A stretch of 64,000 nucleotides of DNA from Bacteroidota bacterium (GCA_016713925.1 JADJOH010000002.1:930001-994000); one strand, 5' to 3'; positions 1 to 11,537 are shown, numbered from the stretch's first letter. The notes: a model not told the origin generated them from the sequence alone. Numbers and translations are program-made.

Positions 1-223
1 GTGGTTAAAAAGGAAAATTCCTTCGAGGACGAAAATCTTCATTCATCTAAAATCAATTAATATTTTCGGTAATATAAATATTTTCAAATAAAAAGCAACA
101 TCATTGGTTTCACGCAGAGGTCGCTGAGCCGCAGAGTTTTTAAGAGGCGCAGTAAAAAGCAAGCAGCCAGAAGCGAGAAGCAAGCAGCAAAAAATACTAT
201 TGGCACTTAAAATCTTTACTCAC
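1..223. other. Intergenic stretch, no gene seen
   Basis: No reading frame of interest. It holds an imperfect tandem of the CGCAGAG type (about 113-155) and an AGCAAGCAGC-rich stretch (about 158-190). Low-complexity repeats like these are frequent between genes in environmental Bacteroidota. The window starts here, so any gene further left is out of view. Confidence 0.4.
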
Positions 224-1760
224 CTAAAATTTGAATAACTTAGACGAAACACTTTCTACATCAGTAATTAAATTGACAAGATAACCCCCCTTCGCCACCG
301 CATTCATCGGTATCTCTCCCGTCACATACCCTCCACTTATCACCTCAATTTTCTTCTCGTACACCAGCCTCCCTTCCATATCAAACAACCTTAAACTCCC
401 TGTTCTTCCTTTGAGTTTGGAGGCGTTGACGTGAATCATATTCGACTCGCTGTTGAACCATGCCTGAAAAAACACCTCCTGCTCCGGTACATTTTCATCC
501 AACCCAACACTCAGCGTATCACAAGGGGAACCCACCCATGCGCCGAGCTCGTAATCGGGGTTATTAGGCAAACCGTAATAAGTCCTTGCCCCACCCAGGT
601 AAAAACTATATGGCTGAAAATCGCAAGCAGACCCTAAAGAGTCAGGATAATTAATGACGCTGAGATGGGTGTTGATGGTAGTGGAATAAAGAATCAGGGT
701 GGATAGGGCCATCCGCTACCTAAGCCAATATAAGCGGAACTGATATAAATTTTACCATCAGGTGCTAATTCCATACCGGCGGGACCTGCATCAATGGTAG
801 AGAATCTACTAAAACCCGGGATGCGGGTATATTCGCTGCAGTTAGATCAAATTGGTAGAGTTTGCTCCAAATATTATATTGTTGTTGGTTAGATATTGCA
901 TATAGTCGATTTACAACCGGGACAATCTCTCCATGATAATATTTAAATGGACCCCCTGGTGGAGCATGAGGTTCAACAAGCATTTGACTTGAAAGAGTTC
1001 CAAGACATCTGTTAAAATTGAATATTCCTAAATAACTTCCCCAGCCACTTAGAACTAACTTATCTCCGTTGGTATTAAAACTCATATCACCGGCCGCATC
1101 AAAATGCGATGCTCCTATATACTGAACTGCTCAGGGTATTATTCCTGGATGAATCCAGTTTATATCCCCAAAACTAATAATTTGGAATATATGAGGAGAT
1201 GTCCACCGGCGTGTTACCAACCAAGCAACGTCCATTCCATGCCTGACAGCAGCCAGCATACCCTGTACAGGATGATTTTCAATCTGAAATTCCTTATGAG
1301 CAACCTGACCAAGCCGCCTTGGAGCTAAAGGTCTAGAAGACAGGGCAAAAGGGCTACACAGTAGAATAACAAGTATCCGGGACTACTACCCCGCCATAAG
1401 GGTTACATAGAATGTAGCTATCAGTAACCGATTTGAGGCAGAATGATCATATCATGATACCAGTTCACGGCCTACTAATGTATCACCATTGAATAATTTA
1501 TTGTGATTGGTTGAACAAGGTTTCATTCTTTAAACCATATGAGAATTGGTAGTATTTCCGGATGCGCCAAAAAATATTAAATTACCAACTGTCACTAATT
1601 GAGGAACATCCCGCTCGCAAAAATGAAGAACCGGATTTAAAAAAGCTCATTGGTGGTGTAAAATTGATCCCTGCGCTGTCCCCAAAGCACCAGTTATTAT
1701 AATTGAATTTGAGCAACATTTCAACCAACAACCGAGTCATCAACCAAAGGCAAAAGAATT
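224..1760 (-). pseudogene. Frameshifted T9SS-secreted beta-propeller-like protein
   Basis: Pieces of one protein of about 500 residues can be read in order on the minus strand by changing frame repeatedly. Near 1630-1700 is an N-terminal motif of the type NWCFGDSAGINFTPP. A middle part follows around 1090-1300 (RRLGQVAHKEFQIENHPVQG, then IGASHFDAAGDMSFN). The 765-1085 part contains LYQFDLTAANIPASR. The last 160 residues (224-712) end in a T9SS type A sorting domain (SLRLFDMEGRLVYEKK, ending SSKLFKF). This order matches a common Bacteroidota family of secreted propeller-like proteins of unknown function. Frame changes are clear near 780-800 and near 705, and an in-frame stop lies just upstream of the 765-1085 part. 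With this many lesions it is either true decay or a badly sequenced contig end. No function is assigned. Confidence 0.6.
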
Positions 1761-1920
1761 TTTTATAAGTAAAATTTCGGAAAAACTTTAAAAAGCAGGT
1801 AACTCATTTAAATACGGAATGGGGGGATTGAAAACCCTATCTGTTGGTGGCGGCGCAAAAGGTGCAACTCTACCTTGCATATGGAGTGGAAAAGCCAACC
1901 CGCGAGAAAGAAAGTAGTAT

Positions 1921-2245
1921 CATAATAAATCAAAATAAAGTAACTTAAGCCCCAACAAACCCATATTCTCCTAAAGTAGCTGGGACATGGATAATAGGAA
2001 GTTGGGTGGTTGGAAAGAATCAAATCAAAGACCGCCCAATTATTTACTAAAGGCGTAGAAAAATTTGAGAATATTTATGAAGATGGAAATTAGCCTCAGC
2101 GACCAGTAGCTGCCGACAGGCAGGCAGCTGGAAGCCGCGTGCGCGGGGAACGCAAGGGTTTATCATAATAAATCATAATAATCACTATTTAGCCCCAAAG
2201 CTTGTAGCCGGTAGCCGGAAGCTGGCAGCTGGCAGCCGGTAGCAA
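1921..2245. repeat. Intergenic direct repeats and AGCTGGC/AGCCGGT tandem
   Basis: Between the broken gene and the histidine kinase, about 35 bp starting at 1921 recur imperfectly at 2164 (CATAATAAATCA, then TTAGCCCCAA). Next to the histidine kinase stop, at about 2205-2243, is a tandem of 7-bp units alternating AGCCGGT, AGCCGGA and AGCTGGC. No convincing gene was found. Confidence 0.45.
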
Positions 2246-2248
2246 AAC

Positions 2249-3402
2249 TCACGATTTATTAAGCACGATCCGAAAAGTAGTGCCTTTATTCAGCTCTGAA
2301 CTTTTCACAAAAATTTGTCCGCCATGGTACTCCTCTACAATCCTTTTTGATAAGGACAAACCAAGACCCCATCCACGGCTTTTGCTCGTATAGCCGGGTT
2401 TAAAAACAGTTTTATATTTCGATTTGGCAATTCCTTTACCCGTATCAGAAATATCCAGATACACGAATTGATTTTGATCGGTAATGCGCACCGTTATACT
2501 GCCTTCTCCACTCATGGCATCGATCGCATTCTTAAATAAATTCTCGAGCACCCATTCAAAGAGCGGGACATTCATCGGGGCTTCCACATCATAGGCCTGC
2601 CCATTTTCCAGTTTAAAATTCACGCGTGATGAAGCACGGGAACGGATATAGTCGATGGCATTCTGCATCACCAGCGTCATGTTCTCCTTCTTCAATGCCG
2701 GTGCGGAACCTATCTTTGAGAATCGTTCAGTGATGGTGTTGAGTCGGACAATATCTTTCTCAATTTCAGGAAGATGTTCTTCGGGTTGTGGTTTCGACTT
2801 CAGGTATTCCAGCCAGGCCATTAAGGAGGAGAGCGGGGTACCCAACTGATGTGCCGTTTCTTTCGCCATCCCTACCCATACCTGATTTTGCTCTGCTTTT
2901 CTCGAACTCGAAAAGGCAATATAGGATACCGCCAGAAACAAAGCGATGACGGCCAACTGGAAATAAGGATAATACCGCAATTGTGTGAGCAGGTAGGAGT
3001 CTTTATAAAAATATAGTTTTTCTGATCCGCAGCGAAGGAAATTTCAATGGGCTCATGTTGTTCGATCATCTCCAACAGCTCCGTAGCCACATAGCCTTTG
3101 TCATCCAATTTCAGTGAATCGAGATTTCTGGTGGAGATGACCTGTCTCTTCTCATCTGTTAAAATCACCGGAACAGTATTATTGTCGGTCAATACCGATA
3201 AGGCAAAACTAATGTCGCCGGGTTCGGCATTGATATCGGAGATTTGGCGAGTAGCCTCTGCCCAGAGCTCCACCTTCTTTTTCTCTTCAACGGAAAGCTT
3301 TTTCACCAGTTGGTTGGTATAAAACAACGACCCAATGCCAATGAGCAGGGCGATCATCAAGAGGACAAACTTCCAACGTTGTTTACGGGTGTATATGTTC
3401 AC
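2249..3402 (-). CDS. Sensor histidine kinase (one frameshift)
   Basis: Membrane-bound sensor kinase of about 385 residues. The N-terminus has one transmembrane helix (about 12-30) and an extracytoplasmic region, then a second helix (FQLAVIALFLAVSYIAF) leading into the kinase core. The core shows the H-box with the phosphorylated His (ETAHQLGTPLSSL), the N-box (ENLFKNAIDAM) and G-boxes (DTGKGIA and GWGLGLSLSKRIVEEYHGG). The frame breaks at the five-A run 3007-3011 (plus strand). One more base there would read NYIFYKDSYLLTQLRYYPYF straight into the kinase half, so one gene was probably mis-sequenced. It lies 43 nt after the AsmA-like gene, probably in the same transcript. No response regulator is adjacent, so the signal is unknown. 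Confidence 0.85.
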
Positions 3403-3445
3403 TTATAAAATTTGTTAGGCAAAATTAGCTGTTTTAAGGGCTTCT

Positions 3446-5953
3446 TCACTCGGTTTCCAACTCTAATTCCAGTTCATCCTGCTTTTTATGCTGGTTGTCA
3501 GGCTTCTTTACGATGGCGGTATCTTTCTTAAACCATCCAAACTCCTTATTGAGGATCTTCTTCAAATCCTGCTTTTCTTGTTTGATGTCCTGGGTAACTT
3601 TCTGCTCAATGCCCTTGCGGTCATACACAATCGTTGGATTGGCCAGCGGCCCCTTCATGGTCAGGAAGATGCGCATGCGGCCCAATCCGTCGTCTTCAAT
3701 GGTTCCAAATTCCGTGGTATTGTTCCTTACCTTTTTTCCGAAGAGCTGGGAGAGATAGAGCTGGAGTTTATAATCAACATTATTATCGAAAGAATATGTT
3801 CCGGAGGCGGTCAGATCCATCACGCTAGACTTGATTTCCATAGAGGGAATAAAAATGGTTTTGTTGCTGATCTCAATTTGATTCTCCAAAGTTTCAAATT
3901 TTATTTGCTTCAGGTCGGCGCTCTTCAGGTATTTTGATAAGAGCAACATCGGCCGAAAATTGATCAACTCCCCTTTTTCGATGACCAATTTACTTTTTGC
4001 GTAAATTTTATTGAGATTGCAATGCAGGTCCTTGCTCCAGATGGATGCAAACTGAACGGTGGCAGAGATCTTTCCTTTTACATTCACATCCCTTATCACC
4101 TCTTGTCCGAAATTTCCCAACTGGGTAAAGAGTTCAGTGGCATCTAATTTCTTTACATCCGCGTCGCAGGCGATTAATATACTGTCATGCCGTGATGCAT
4201 CTATGCGTCCTTTTAATTTCAAATGACCCTCAAATGCTTTAAAAGAAAGATCATCGGTAGAAAGAATTTTATTCCGGATATCAATTCTTCCTTTCAACTG
4301 CCAGGCCTGGAACTTCCGGAAGCTCAGCACGCCTACACTCACTCCCAGATTGACGCTGATGCGGTCACTGAAATCAAGACGATAGGAGGTGTCTTCCGCA
4401 GCAAGTTGCTTCTTGTCCTCCAGCAATTCATTGAGGTCAAGATTATTTGAAAGCAGCGTCGCCTCGCCTCTCAGCATTTCTCCGGAGGATAACAGGAAGG
4501 CATATACGTTATCAAAGTACCCGTTGAGTTTTAAATCACTGCCGGCCGCCTTTCCCGTGAGGTTGGTCAGCTGTAATCGGTTGCCTTGTAACACCAACCC
4601 GCCGTTGAAATCCGTGAAAAGAATTTCCCGTTGCTTCAGTTTAAAGCTCACATTAGTAGCTTGAATAGTTCCTTCAGAAATCCAGCTCCCTGAATCCTTC
4701 GTGCGGCCCTTCACTTTCGCATTCACCATCAGCTCGCCACTCATGGAAGCCAGGGTATCCGGCATATAAAAGCGACTCAATACTTCGAGGTTGACCTTAC
4801 TTTTTGCAATGAGATTCATATAGGGATTGGAAAAATCTTCCAGTAAAAAAGAAAGACTTAAGGGTTGACCCTCCAGCACCGCATCCAGATTATTTAATGA
4901 CAATCGTTCTACCGGTCGACCTTTGGAAATGCGGTTGGTATAACTTCCCTTGAAGCGAATATTTTTCAAAGTGTAGGATGTTCCCACAGGAGATAGTGAT
5001 GCCTGATTGGTACTGAATGCAGCCACGATCAATGCTTTATTTCTTCCGCCTGTCTCTCCTGAAATATGAAGGTCGAAATTCACCTTGCCCTCGTAATCAT
5101 AGTTCTTCAGTTTCTCCGTATAAACTCCCGGAATGAGGGACAACAATTCCTCTAAACCGGCATCCTTACTTTTAACTTTAAGATCGAGTGTGGCTCCTTC
5201 TTTATCATCTCTAATAAATCCATCAACACCGAGATCCAGTGCGGCTACACGAATGGAACTTTCACGAATCGTATACATTCCGGAAGCGGCATTTACCTCC
5301 ACCAGCACTTTCAATGTGGTGAGCTTATTGTTGATGTAATTGACCTCATCCAGCAAAAAACGTTCTACGAACAATGCACCTTCGCCGGAAAGCGTGTAAT
5401 TGTCATTGCTGAATAATCCTTTCAAATTCATGTCCTCCGCCCGGAAGGAGTAATCTTTAGCTCCGGGTTGATTCAGGTAACGAATGCTTGTATTTTTCAA
5501 TACAATTTCCTCCAGTTCGAGGTTGAATGCGCGATTATCGCCTTTCTGTTCTTTGAAGATGCTGTAATTGTTTTTACCATTTTTATCCACGATCAATACA
5601 CAAACCGCTTCTTCAATACTGATACGCTTCAACCGGATATTCTCCTTGAACACATCAAACCAGCTGAACTGAAAGTAAATGTGCTTTGCTTCCAATAGCG
5701 GATCCGCATACCCGGTGATTTTCGAACCTTTAGTGCTCACGTCTGATAAATCAACCGTAGCATAGGGGAATTTCCGGAGCAGTGAGAAGTCGATGGTCTT
5801 TACACTTACGGGGACAGTCAGGTAGTTATTGATTTGCTTTACGGCAAGCTCCTTCATTTTCGGACCGAGCAGCCAGGCAAGAACAGAAATCAGCAATAAA
5901 AACCCTGCAATGGATGCTAAAACGATAAGCAGAATTTTCTTCGGGCGATTCAC
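3446..5953 (-). CDS. AsmA-family protein
   Basis: Long envelope protein of about 835 residues. One N-terminal transmembrane segment (KKILLIVLASIAGFLLLISV) is followed by a repetitive beta-rich body typical of the AsmA/TamB-like repeating beta-groove superfamily, which is linked to lipid transport or outer-membrane homeostasis. The C-terminus is charged and rich in Lys, Asp and Glu. The GTG at 5953 puts the hydrophobic segment right at the start, as in related proteins. An in-frame ATG at 5980 is possible, but a TACTTTTG box at 5958-5965 would then lie inside the gene. It sits between the M23 peptidase and the histidine kinase in one minus-strand run. The substrate cannot be told from sequence. 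Confidence 0.75.
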   Translation of the reverse strand: MNRPKKILLIVLASIAGFLLLISVLAWLLGPKMKELAVKQINNYLTVPVSVKTIDFSLLRKFPYATVDLSDVSTKGSKITGYADPLLEAKHIYFQFSWFDVFKENIRLKRISIEEAVCVLIVDKNGKNNYSIFKEQKGDNRAFNLELEEIVLKNTSIRYLNQPGAKDYSFRAEDMNLKGLFSNDNYTLSGEGALFVERFLLDEVNYINNKLTTLKVLVEVNAASGMYTIRESSIRVAALDLGVDGFIRDDKEGATLDLKVKSKDAGLEELLSLIPGVYTEKLKNYDYEGKVNFDLHISGETGGRNKALIVAAFSTNQASLSPVGTSYTLKNIRFKGSYTNRISKGRPVERLSLNNLDAVLEGQPLSLSFLLEDFSNPYMNLIAKSKVNLEVLSRFYMPDTLASMSGELMVNAKVKGRTKDSGSWISEGTIQATNVSFKLKQREILFTDFNGGLVLQGNRLQLTNLTGKAAGSDLKLNGYFDNVYAFLLSSGEMLRGEATLLSNNLDLNELLEDKKQLAAEDTSYRLDFSDRISVNLGVSVGVLSFRKFQAWQLKGRIDIRNKILSTDDLSFKAFEGHLKLKGRIDASRHDSILIACDADVKKLDATELFTQLGNFGQEVIRDVNVKGKISATVQFASIWSKDLHCNLNKIYAKSKLVIEKGELINFRPMLLLSKYLKSADLKQIKFETLENQIEISNKTIFIPSMEIKSSVMDLTASGTYSFDNNVDYKLQLYLSQLFGKKVRNNTTEFGTIEDDGLGRMRIFLTMKGPLANPTIVYDRKGIEQKVTQDIKQEKQDLKKILNKEFGWFKKDTAIVKKPDNQHKKQDELELELETE

Positions 5954-6028
5954 AGTGCAAAAGTAAGGGCTAAGTACCATAAAGAAATATAAGGTACTTT
6001 ATTGTTCATCAACAATGAAATTCACAAT

Positions 6029-6904
6029 TTAAAAACTAATATACTCCAGTGGATTCACAGGACTGCCATTGTACCAGAGTTCAAAATGTAAATGAGGACC
6101 GGTACTGAACTCTCCCGTATTTCCAATGATGGCGATGACTTCTCCTGCCTTCACATAATCACCAACAGATTTCAGCAGGGCGGAATTATGTTTATAGAGC
6201 GTGAAAATATTATTCGTATGCTGCACACCTATGACATAACCGGTTTCAGAGGTGAAGCTCGATATGACTACTGTGCCATCGAGACTTGATTTTATTACTT
6301 CATTGGGTCCGGCAACGATGTCGATGCCAAAATGCTTTTGTACCGGATTAAATTTAGTGGTGATACTTCCTTTGAGCGGTGTAAAAAATGCAATACTTCC
6401 AATTCCGGTAGAAAAGGATCTCTCATTCGATTCATTGAGTTCGAAACGATCGGCTCCTTCCATTTGGAGGCGCATCAGGGAATCCTCCTCAGATTTATCC
6501 AGTTTTCGTAAGGTATCATTCAGGGCAGATTCCGAAAAATTCTTTACCGGCTGAGTGGTATCCACCTTATCATTCAACACATTCAGCAGGTTTGCCAAAT
6601 ATGCCTCCTGAGCATTAAGCTGATTTTCAACGGAATCCGTCTTCAAAGCAACCGCGACGAGGTTCCTTCGAATGGTAACATCTGTATAGCCGGGGATATA
6701 TTCCCGCAAGGGCGTAAATGCAATCAGGTACAAAGTCAGGGTAATCAAACTCAGGGCAAAGGTCCCGCCGAACACGATAATGTTCATGGGTGTCAAGCGA
6801 ATAGAGAACTTTTCTTCCAGCGTTTGGTCGTTCATGACCACCAGCCTGAACTTGTTCTGTAAATTCCTGACAATCTTTCTCCTTCTCGCTTTCGGACTCG
6901 ACAT
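6029..6904 (-). CDS. M23 family metallopeptidase (murein hydrolase type)
   Basis: A 291-residue membrane-anchored LytM/M23 protein. A basic cytoplasmic N-terminus is followed by one transmembrane segment (NIIVFGGTFALSLITLTLYL), a coiled-coil-like linker, and a C-terminal M23 domain with the zinc-binding motifs HFGIDI (HxxxD) and HLHFELW (HxH). Family members cleave peptidoglycan cross-links or recruit partners to the septum; both motifs are present, so activity is plausible. The start MSSPKARRRK at 6904 was chosen; 18 in-frame codons upstream look unrelated to the family. Its coding strand leads into the AsmA-like gene. Confidence 0.85.
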   Translation of the reverse strand: MSSPKARRRKIVRNLQNKFRLVVMNDQTLEEKFSIRLTPMNIIVFGGTFALSLITLTLYLIAFTPLREYIPGYTDVTIRRNLVAVALKTDSVENQLNAQEAYLANLLNVLNDKVDTTQPVKNFSESALNDTLRKLDKSEEDSLMRLQMEGADRFELNESNERSFSTGIGSIAFFTPLKGSITTKFNPVQKHFGIDIVAGPNEVIKSSLDGTVVISSFTSETGYVIGVQHTNNIFTLYKHNSALLKSVGDYVKAGEVIAIIGNTGEFSTGPHLHFELWYNGSPVNPLEYISF

Positions 6905-7044
6905 ACCGGCAAATATCGTAAAACTTACAAGTTTGAGCTGCTCCCTGTAACCTGCCATAGGGTTTGGTGGTTAAAAACAGGTGATGAGCTACCCACAGGA
7001 GAATGAAAACACGCAGAAAATCAGCTCTGCATACGGTCATTTCC

Positions 7045-7052
7045 TATATTTG
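7045..7052 (+). promoter_or_regulatory. Candidate -7 box for porW/sprE
   Basis: TATATTTG fits the Bacteroidota -7 consensus TAnnTTTG exactly and lies about 60 nt before the porW start. No clear TTTG is seen at the -33 distance, so the call is tentative. Confidence 0.35.
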
Positions 7053-7113
7053 CCTGTCTATACTAAAACCTGAAATTTTCAGTTAATACTGAATATCCCG
7101 ACGCTATCCATCT

Positions 7114-9800
7114 GTGAATAAACTTCGATTTAGTCTGTTGTTTGTACTTACCGCGATCATTTTTTGGTCATGCAGCGTGCGAAAAAATAATATAGTAAGT
7201 CGCACCTATCACGGTACTACCACCCATTATAATTTTTATTTTAATGGTCGTGAGCGCATGAAACAAGGTGCGGCTACACTTGCAGATGCACATGAAGATA
7301 AATACGATCGGGTACTCTCTATCTTCAAGATTGCTGATCTGAACAAGGCGAAGGCCGTCTTTCCTGATTTTGATGAGGCGATAAAAAAAGTTTCTATTGC
7401 GATCACCCGTCACTCGATGATCGTAAAAGGGAAGAAGGATCGAAAACTTGCAGAGCGCAACCCCTGGATTCCGGAGTGCTATATGGTGGTGGGGCAGAGT
7501 CAGTTTTATAAACATGATTTCTGGTCTTCCATTGAGACTTTTCAATACATCAGTTCGGAATATAAGGATGATGAAATACGCCCGGAAGCCTTGCTCTGGC
7601 TGACACGGTCCTATCTTGAGTTGGGGAAAACAACGGATGCAGAATATCTTCTTGACTTCCTCAAAGCCGATAAAAAATTTCCCGTTAAGTTAAAAGGATT
7701 TTACAATGCCGTATTGGCACAATACCATCTCATCCGTAATGATATTCCCCGCGCCATGGATGCCTTGCAAATGGCCGCCTCCACGAGCAAGAAGAAAGAT
7801 GATCGTTCGCGTTATTATTTCATCCTCGGACAATTGTACCAGCGTTCTGATTCCTTGAACAAAGCCTTTGCATCCTATGAAAAAGTGCTCAAGCTGAATC
7901 CTCCCTATGAAATGGCGTTTAATGCCAGAATCAACAGAGCACGTTGTTACGATACCGGTAGTGGCAATGCGTCCATCGTAAAAAGGGAATTGCAGAAAAT
8001 GTTGAAGGACGAGAAAAACAAGGAATACAGAGATCAGCTTTATTATGCGCTCGCCGGTGTTGCTTCTCAGGAAAAGAATGAACCCCTTGCTGTTGATTTA
8101 CTCAATCAATCGCTCAGGGCCTCTACTTCGAATACCACACAAAAAGCGTTGAGTTACTTAGAGCTTGGGAATATTTACCTCAAGCGCCCCGAGTATTTAC
8201 CTGCTGCTGCTTATTATGATAGTTGCCTGACCAATCTTACCAATGATCATCCGGATTACTTCGATATACAAGCTAAGCGCAATAGTTTAGAGCGACTGGT
8301 GAGTAATCTGAAGGTCATCATGAAGGAAGATAGCTTACAACGATTGATGGCGATGTCTCCGTCGGAGCGCGAAGCGATGATTGGCAGTTTGGTAGAAGCT
8401 GAAGATGCAGAGAAGGAACGCGTGAAGAAAGAACAGGAAGATCAACAGCGGCTCGAAGAATTGGAAATAAAGGAAGAAAAAGATCTGAAGAGTCAACCCC
8501 GTGCCCTCAATGCACCGGCAACAGCGGCACAAGGTGCATGGTATTTTTACAATCAGTCGGCAATCAGTTTTGGATACAGTGAATTTGTAAAAAGATGGGG
8601 CAGTCGAAAGCAGGAAGACAACTGGAGGCGCAGTGAAAAAGAGATGACAATTGGGGAGATGTAACAGATACCACTACTGTTGACAGTTCTGCATTCAACC
8701 AGCAAAGTCTGAATGACTCCATTGCCAAATTGGATTCAAAAGCAAGGAAGGAAGCCTATCTCGCACAAATTCCAAGTTCTCCGGAACAAATTGCTGAATC
8801 CAACAAAAAAATAACAGAAGCTTATTACAATTGCGGAGTTATCTATAAAGAACAATTGAATAATCTCAACGAAAGCATCAATAGTTTTGAAACGCTCGAC
8901 AAGAGATTCCCTGATAATAAATATAAACTCCCGGCTTATTATAATCTATACCGTACACATACATTACTTGGGAATACAGAGAAAGCGGATTTTTATAAGA
9001 ACTATATTCTTACCAACGCACCGGAATCGGACTATGCACGGCTTATTCAAAATCCGGATTTCTTCCGGGAGATGAAAAGAAAATCAGAAGTACTGGAAGT
9101 GTTTTATGAAAACACCTACCGTGCCTATTTAAACAGACAATATGATCAGGTCATCGAGCGTAAAGCCTATGCGGATCAGTCCTTCCCGGCTAACAATAAG
9201 CTATCTCCCAAATTCGCCTTCTTAAAAGCGATGGCTGTCGGGAAGACCAGATCTATCAATGATTTTCAATTTGAGTTGGAAGATGTCATCCGGAGTTTTC
9301 CAAAAGATTCCGTGAGTATGAAAGCCAAGGAAATTCTTGACTTCATTAAAGGCAACAATGTAAAAGCTACAGCCATTGACACCATTCCGGTGGATACCAA
9401 TAATCTGACGGATCCATTTGCGAAGTCTGCCAAGTACCTCTTCGATGCCAACAGCATGCAGTTTTTTGTAATCATCTTCCCAAAAAACGCGTTAGCTCCT
9501 GCAGAACTCATCGCGAAAATCAATGCATTCAATAATATTGATTTTACTGATCAGCAACTCACTGTGAATAACGGAAACATTGATCTTAATCTGCAGTACA
9601 TCGCGGTGATGTCGTTTGAATCAAAAGACGATGCCATGACGTATTATCAGACGATCATTTCAGAGCAGAATTTACTCGATCAATTTGATCCGCAATTGGT
9701 GCAGTACTTCATCATTTCCCAAACAAATCTTTCTGAACTAACACGTACGAAAGACATGAAAGCTTACACGGAATTTTTTCAGCAAAAATATCTGCAATAA
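7114..9800 (+). CDS. porW: T9SS lipoprotein PorW/SprE (one frameshift)
   Basis: Tetratricopeptide lipoprotein of about 895 residues, matching the PorW/SprE component of the type IX secretion system, which is needed for secretion and, in gliding species, motility. The start is GTG. A signal peptide ends in a lipobox (IIFWSC, Cys20), followed by many TPR-like helical pairs, a charged Glu/Lys-rich coil (about residues 425-460) and a C-terminal SPOR-like region. The frame breaks at the five-A run 8636-8640. Adding one base gives SEKRDDNWGDVTDTTTVDSS and joins the two halves, which together have the family's length. It agrees with the several T9SS-sorted proteins in this window. A LytTR regulator follows 29 nt later. 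Confidence 0.85.
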
Positions 9801-9829
9801 GCCTTCCTTATAACGCTAATGGATATACG

Positions 9830-10696
9830 ATGATTTTATCCTTACTATCGAAACCTTATCCCCTTAGTGATAGTCCCTCAGGAAAAATCAGGGCCGCCTT
9901 ATTTACAGGATTCTTTGTTTTCGTTTTCCTGTTTGCCTTTCGTCCTTTCCAATTGCACCGCTTCGATAACATCGTCGCATTAAAATTAACATTGGGATAT
10001 GGAGCAGTTACTTTGATCATGGTATTGATCAACACGTTCTGGGTCACTACACTTTTGCCAAAATTTTTCAATGAAAGTAAATGGACAATAGGACGGGAGA
10101 TCAGCTTTCTGCTCTGGATCATTTTCACCATCGGCCTTGGCAATGCGCTTTATTCCATGGTCATTTTTAATGATTTCTTCAACCTGCGTTATCTCTTGTA
10201 CTTTCAATTGTACACGTTAATGGTCGCCGTTCTGCCGGTAATCATCAACGTAATGATCATGCAATTGGTACTCACCCGTCGTAATCTGAAAGAAGCAGAA
10301 AATATTTCTGACCATATGAATTTTAAGAAGCGACTGGATTCGGATCCGGGCGCCATCATCACCCTTAGGTCTGACAATCAAAAAGAAGAATTAAAAATAC
10401 CTGCACGGGATTTATTATTTATTACTTCAGCGGATAACTATATCGAAGTACATTATTTGCAAAATGGTATTGAACAGAAAAAGCTGCTGAGAGGAACCCT
10501 GAGAAACACGAAAAATGATCTGCGCACCTATACTGCATTTTACCGGTGTCACCGGGCATGGATCGTCAATCTTGACCGTGTGGTATCCGTCACCGGAAAT
10601 TCACAAGGTTACCGTTTGGTATTGAACGGGACCGACACCATCGTTCCGGTCTCCAGAAATTTAAATGAAGAAATAAGTACGCGACTTTCGATGTAA
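9830..10696 (+). CDS. Membrane protein with LytTR DNA-binding domain
   Basis: A 288-residue protein. The N-terminal half has four hydrophobic helices (about residues 24-40, 50-75, 93-112 and 122-147). The C-terminal 105 residues form a LytTR domain (LLFITSADNYIEVHYLQ, RGTLRNTKNDL, FYRCHRAWIVNLDRV). LytTR domains bind DNA direct repeats as transcription regulators. Here there is no receiver domain, so the membrane part probably senses the signal. It lies 29 nt downstream of porW/sprE and may be co-transcribed. The target genes are unknown. Confidence 0.8.
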   Translation: MILSLLSKPYPLSDSPSGKIRAALFTGFFVFVFLFAFRPFQLHRFDNIVALKLTLGYGAVTLIMVLINTFWVTTLLPKFFNESKWTIGREISFLLWIIFTIGLGNALYSMVIFNDFFNLRYLLYFQLYTLMVAVLPVIINVMIMQLVLTRRNLKEAENISDHMNFKKRLDSDPGAIITLRSDNQKEELKIPARDLLFITSADNYIEVHYLQNGIEQKKLLRGTLRNTKNDLRTYTAFYRCHRAWIVNLDRVVSVTGNSQGYRLVLNGTDTIVPVSRNLNEEISTRLSM

Positions 10697-10868
10697 TAAT
10701 TTATCGTAGGAAATCCCTGTTTTTTTAGCTTACCATTCATCCCTACATTGATTTTCACCTTGCTTTTCATCCCAAATTCAACTCATCCTCCCAAAAGCTG
10801 TGCAATCATCCCTTTGGAGTTGACGTCAAATCAAATTCATTGTTCATTTGCAGCAAATAAAAATAATC

Positions 10869-11537
10869 ATGGAAACAATTATTATTGATTCTTTGCGCTG
10901 GATGCACATCATCGCCGGCAGTCTGGCATTACTCTCGGGACCTGTAGCCATGCTCAATCAGGATGGCGGACGCCTTCACCGCCAAAGCGGGAAAATATAT
11001 TTCTGGTCGATGCTGGTCATCTTCGTGACGTCGATCGTACTCTCTGTCTTACGGGAAAACTGGTTCCTGTTTATGGTAGGCATCTTTAGTTGTTATTTGG
11101 TCCTAACGGGATACAGAGCCTTATCGCTGAAAATGCTGCACAAGGGACAAAAAGCGGCCACCTTTGATTGGATTATACTCGCCTTTTCCGTTTTAGCCGG
11201 AGCAGGTTTGTTGTTCATGGGAAGCTGGTTGATTCTTGCAAAGGGCAACACTTTCGGATTAGTACCTTTAGCATTTGGTGGAGTACTTACTTCAGGCGTC
11301 ATAGGAGATTATAAAAGGTTCACTGTTCCACCAAAAGAGAAAAATCACTGGCTGATAAAACATATCATCGGAATGATGGGGGGATACATTGCCACGATAA
11401 CTGCATTTTTGGTACAAAATGTAAACATAAGTCCGGCATTCATTACCTGGCTCATGCCCTCATTGATCATCGCACCTTTTATATCTTATACCGTTAGGAA
11501 ATTTAAGAAAGGAAAGGGCAAAGTCATTTTACCGTGA
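10869..11537 (+). CDS. DUF2306-like integral membrane protein
   Basis: A 222-residue polytopic membrane protein with about seven hydrophobic segments. The N-terminus (WMHIIAGSLALLSGPVAM, then GGRLHRQSGKIYFWSM) resembles the DUF2306 family, whose conserved histidines recall heme-binding membrane proteins; the function is not known. The ATG at 10869 is preferred over an upstream TTG. Its last 9 bases overlap the end of the convergent secreted-protein gene. Confidence 0.65.
   Translation: METIIIDSLRWMHIIAGSLALLSGPVAMLNQDGGRLHRQSGKIYFWSMLVIFVTSIVLSVLRENWFLFMVGIFSCYLVLTGYRALSLKMLHKGQKAATFDWIILAFSVLAGAGLLFMGSWLILAKGNTFGLVPLAFGGVLTSGVIGDYKRFTVPPKEKNHWLIKHIIGMMGGYIATITAFLVQNVNISPAFITWLMPSLIIAPFISYTVRKFKKGKGKVILP

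Noticed and set aside
1104..1328. Plus-strand frame in the broken secreted-protein region
   Set aside because: The minus strand reads recognisable family motifs through the same bases; the plus frame is a shadow.
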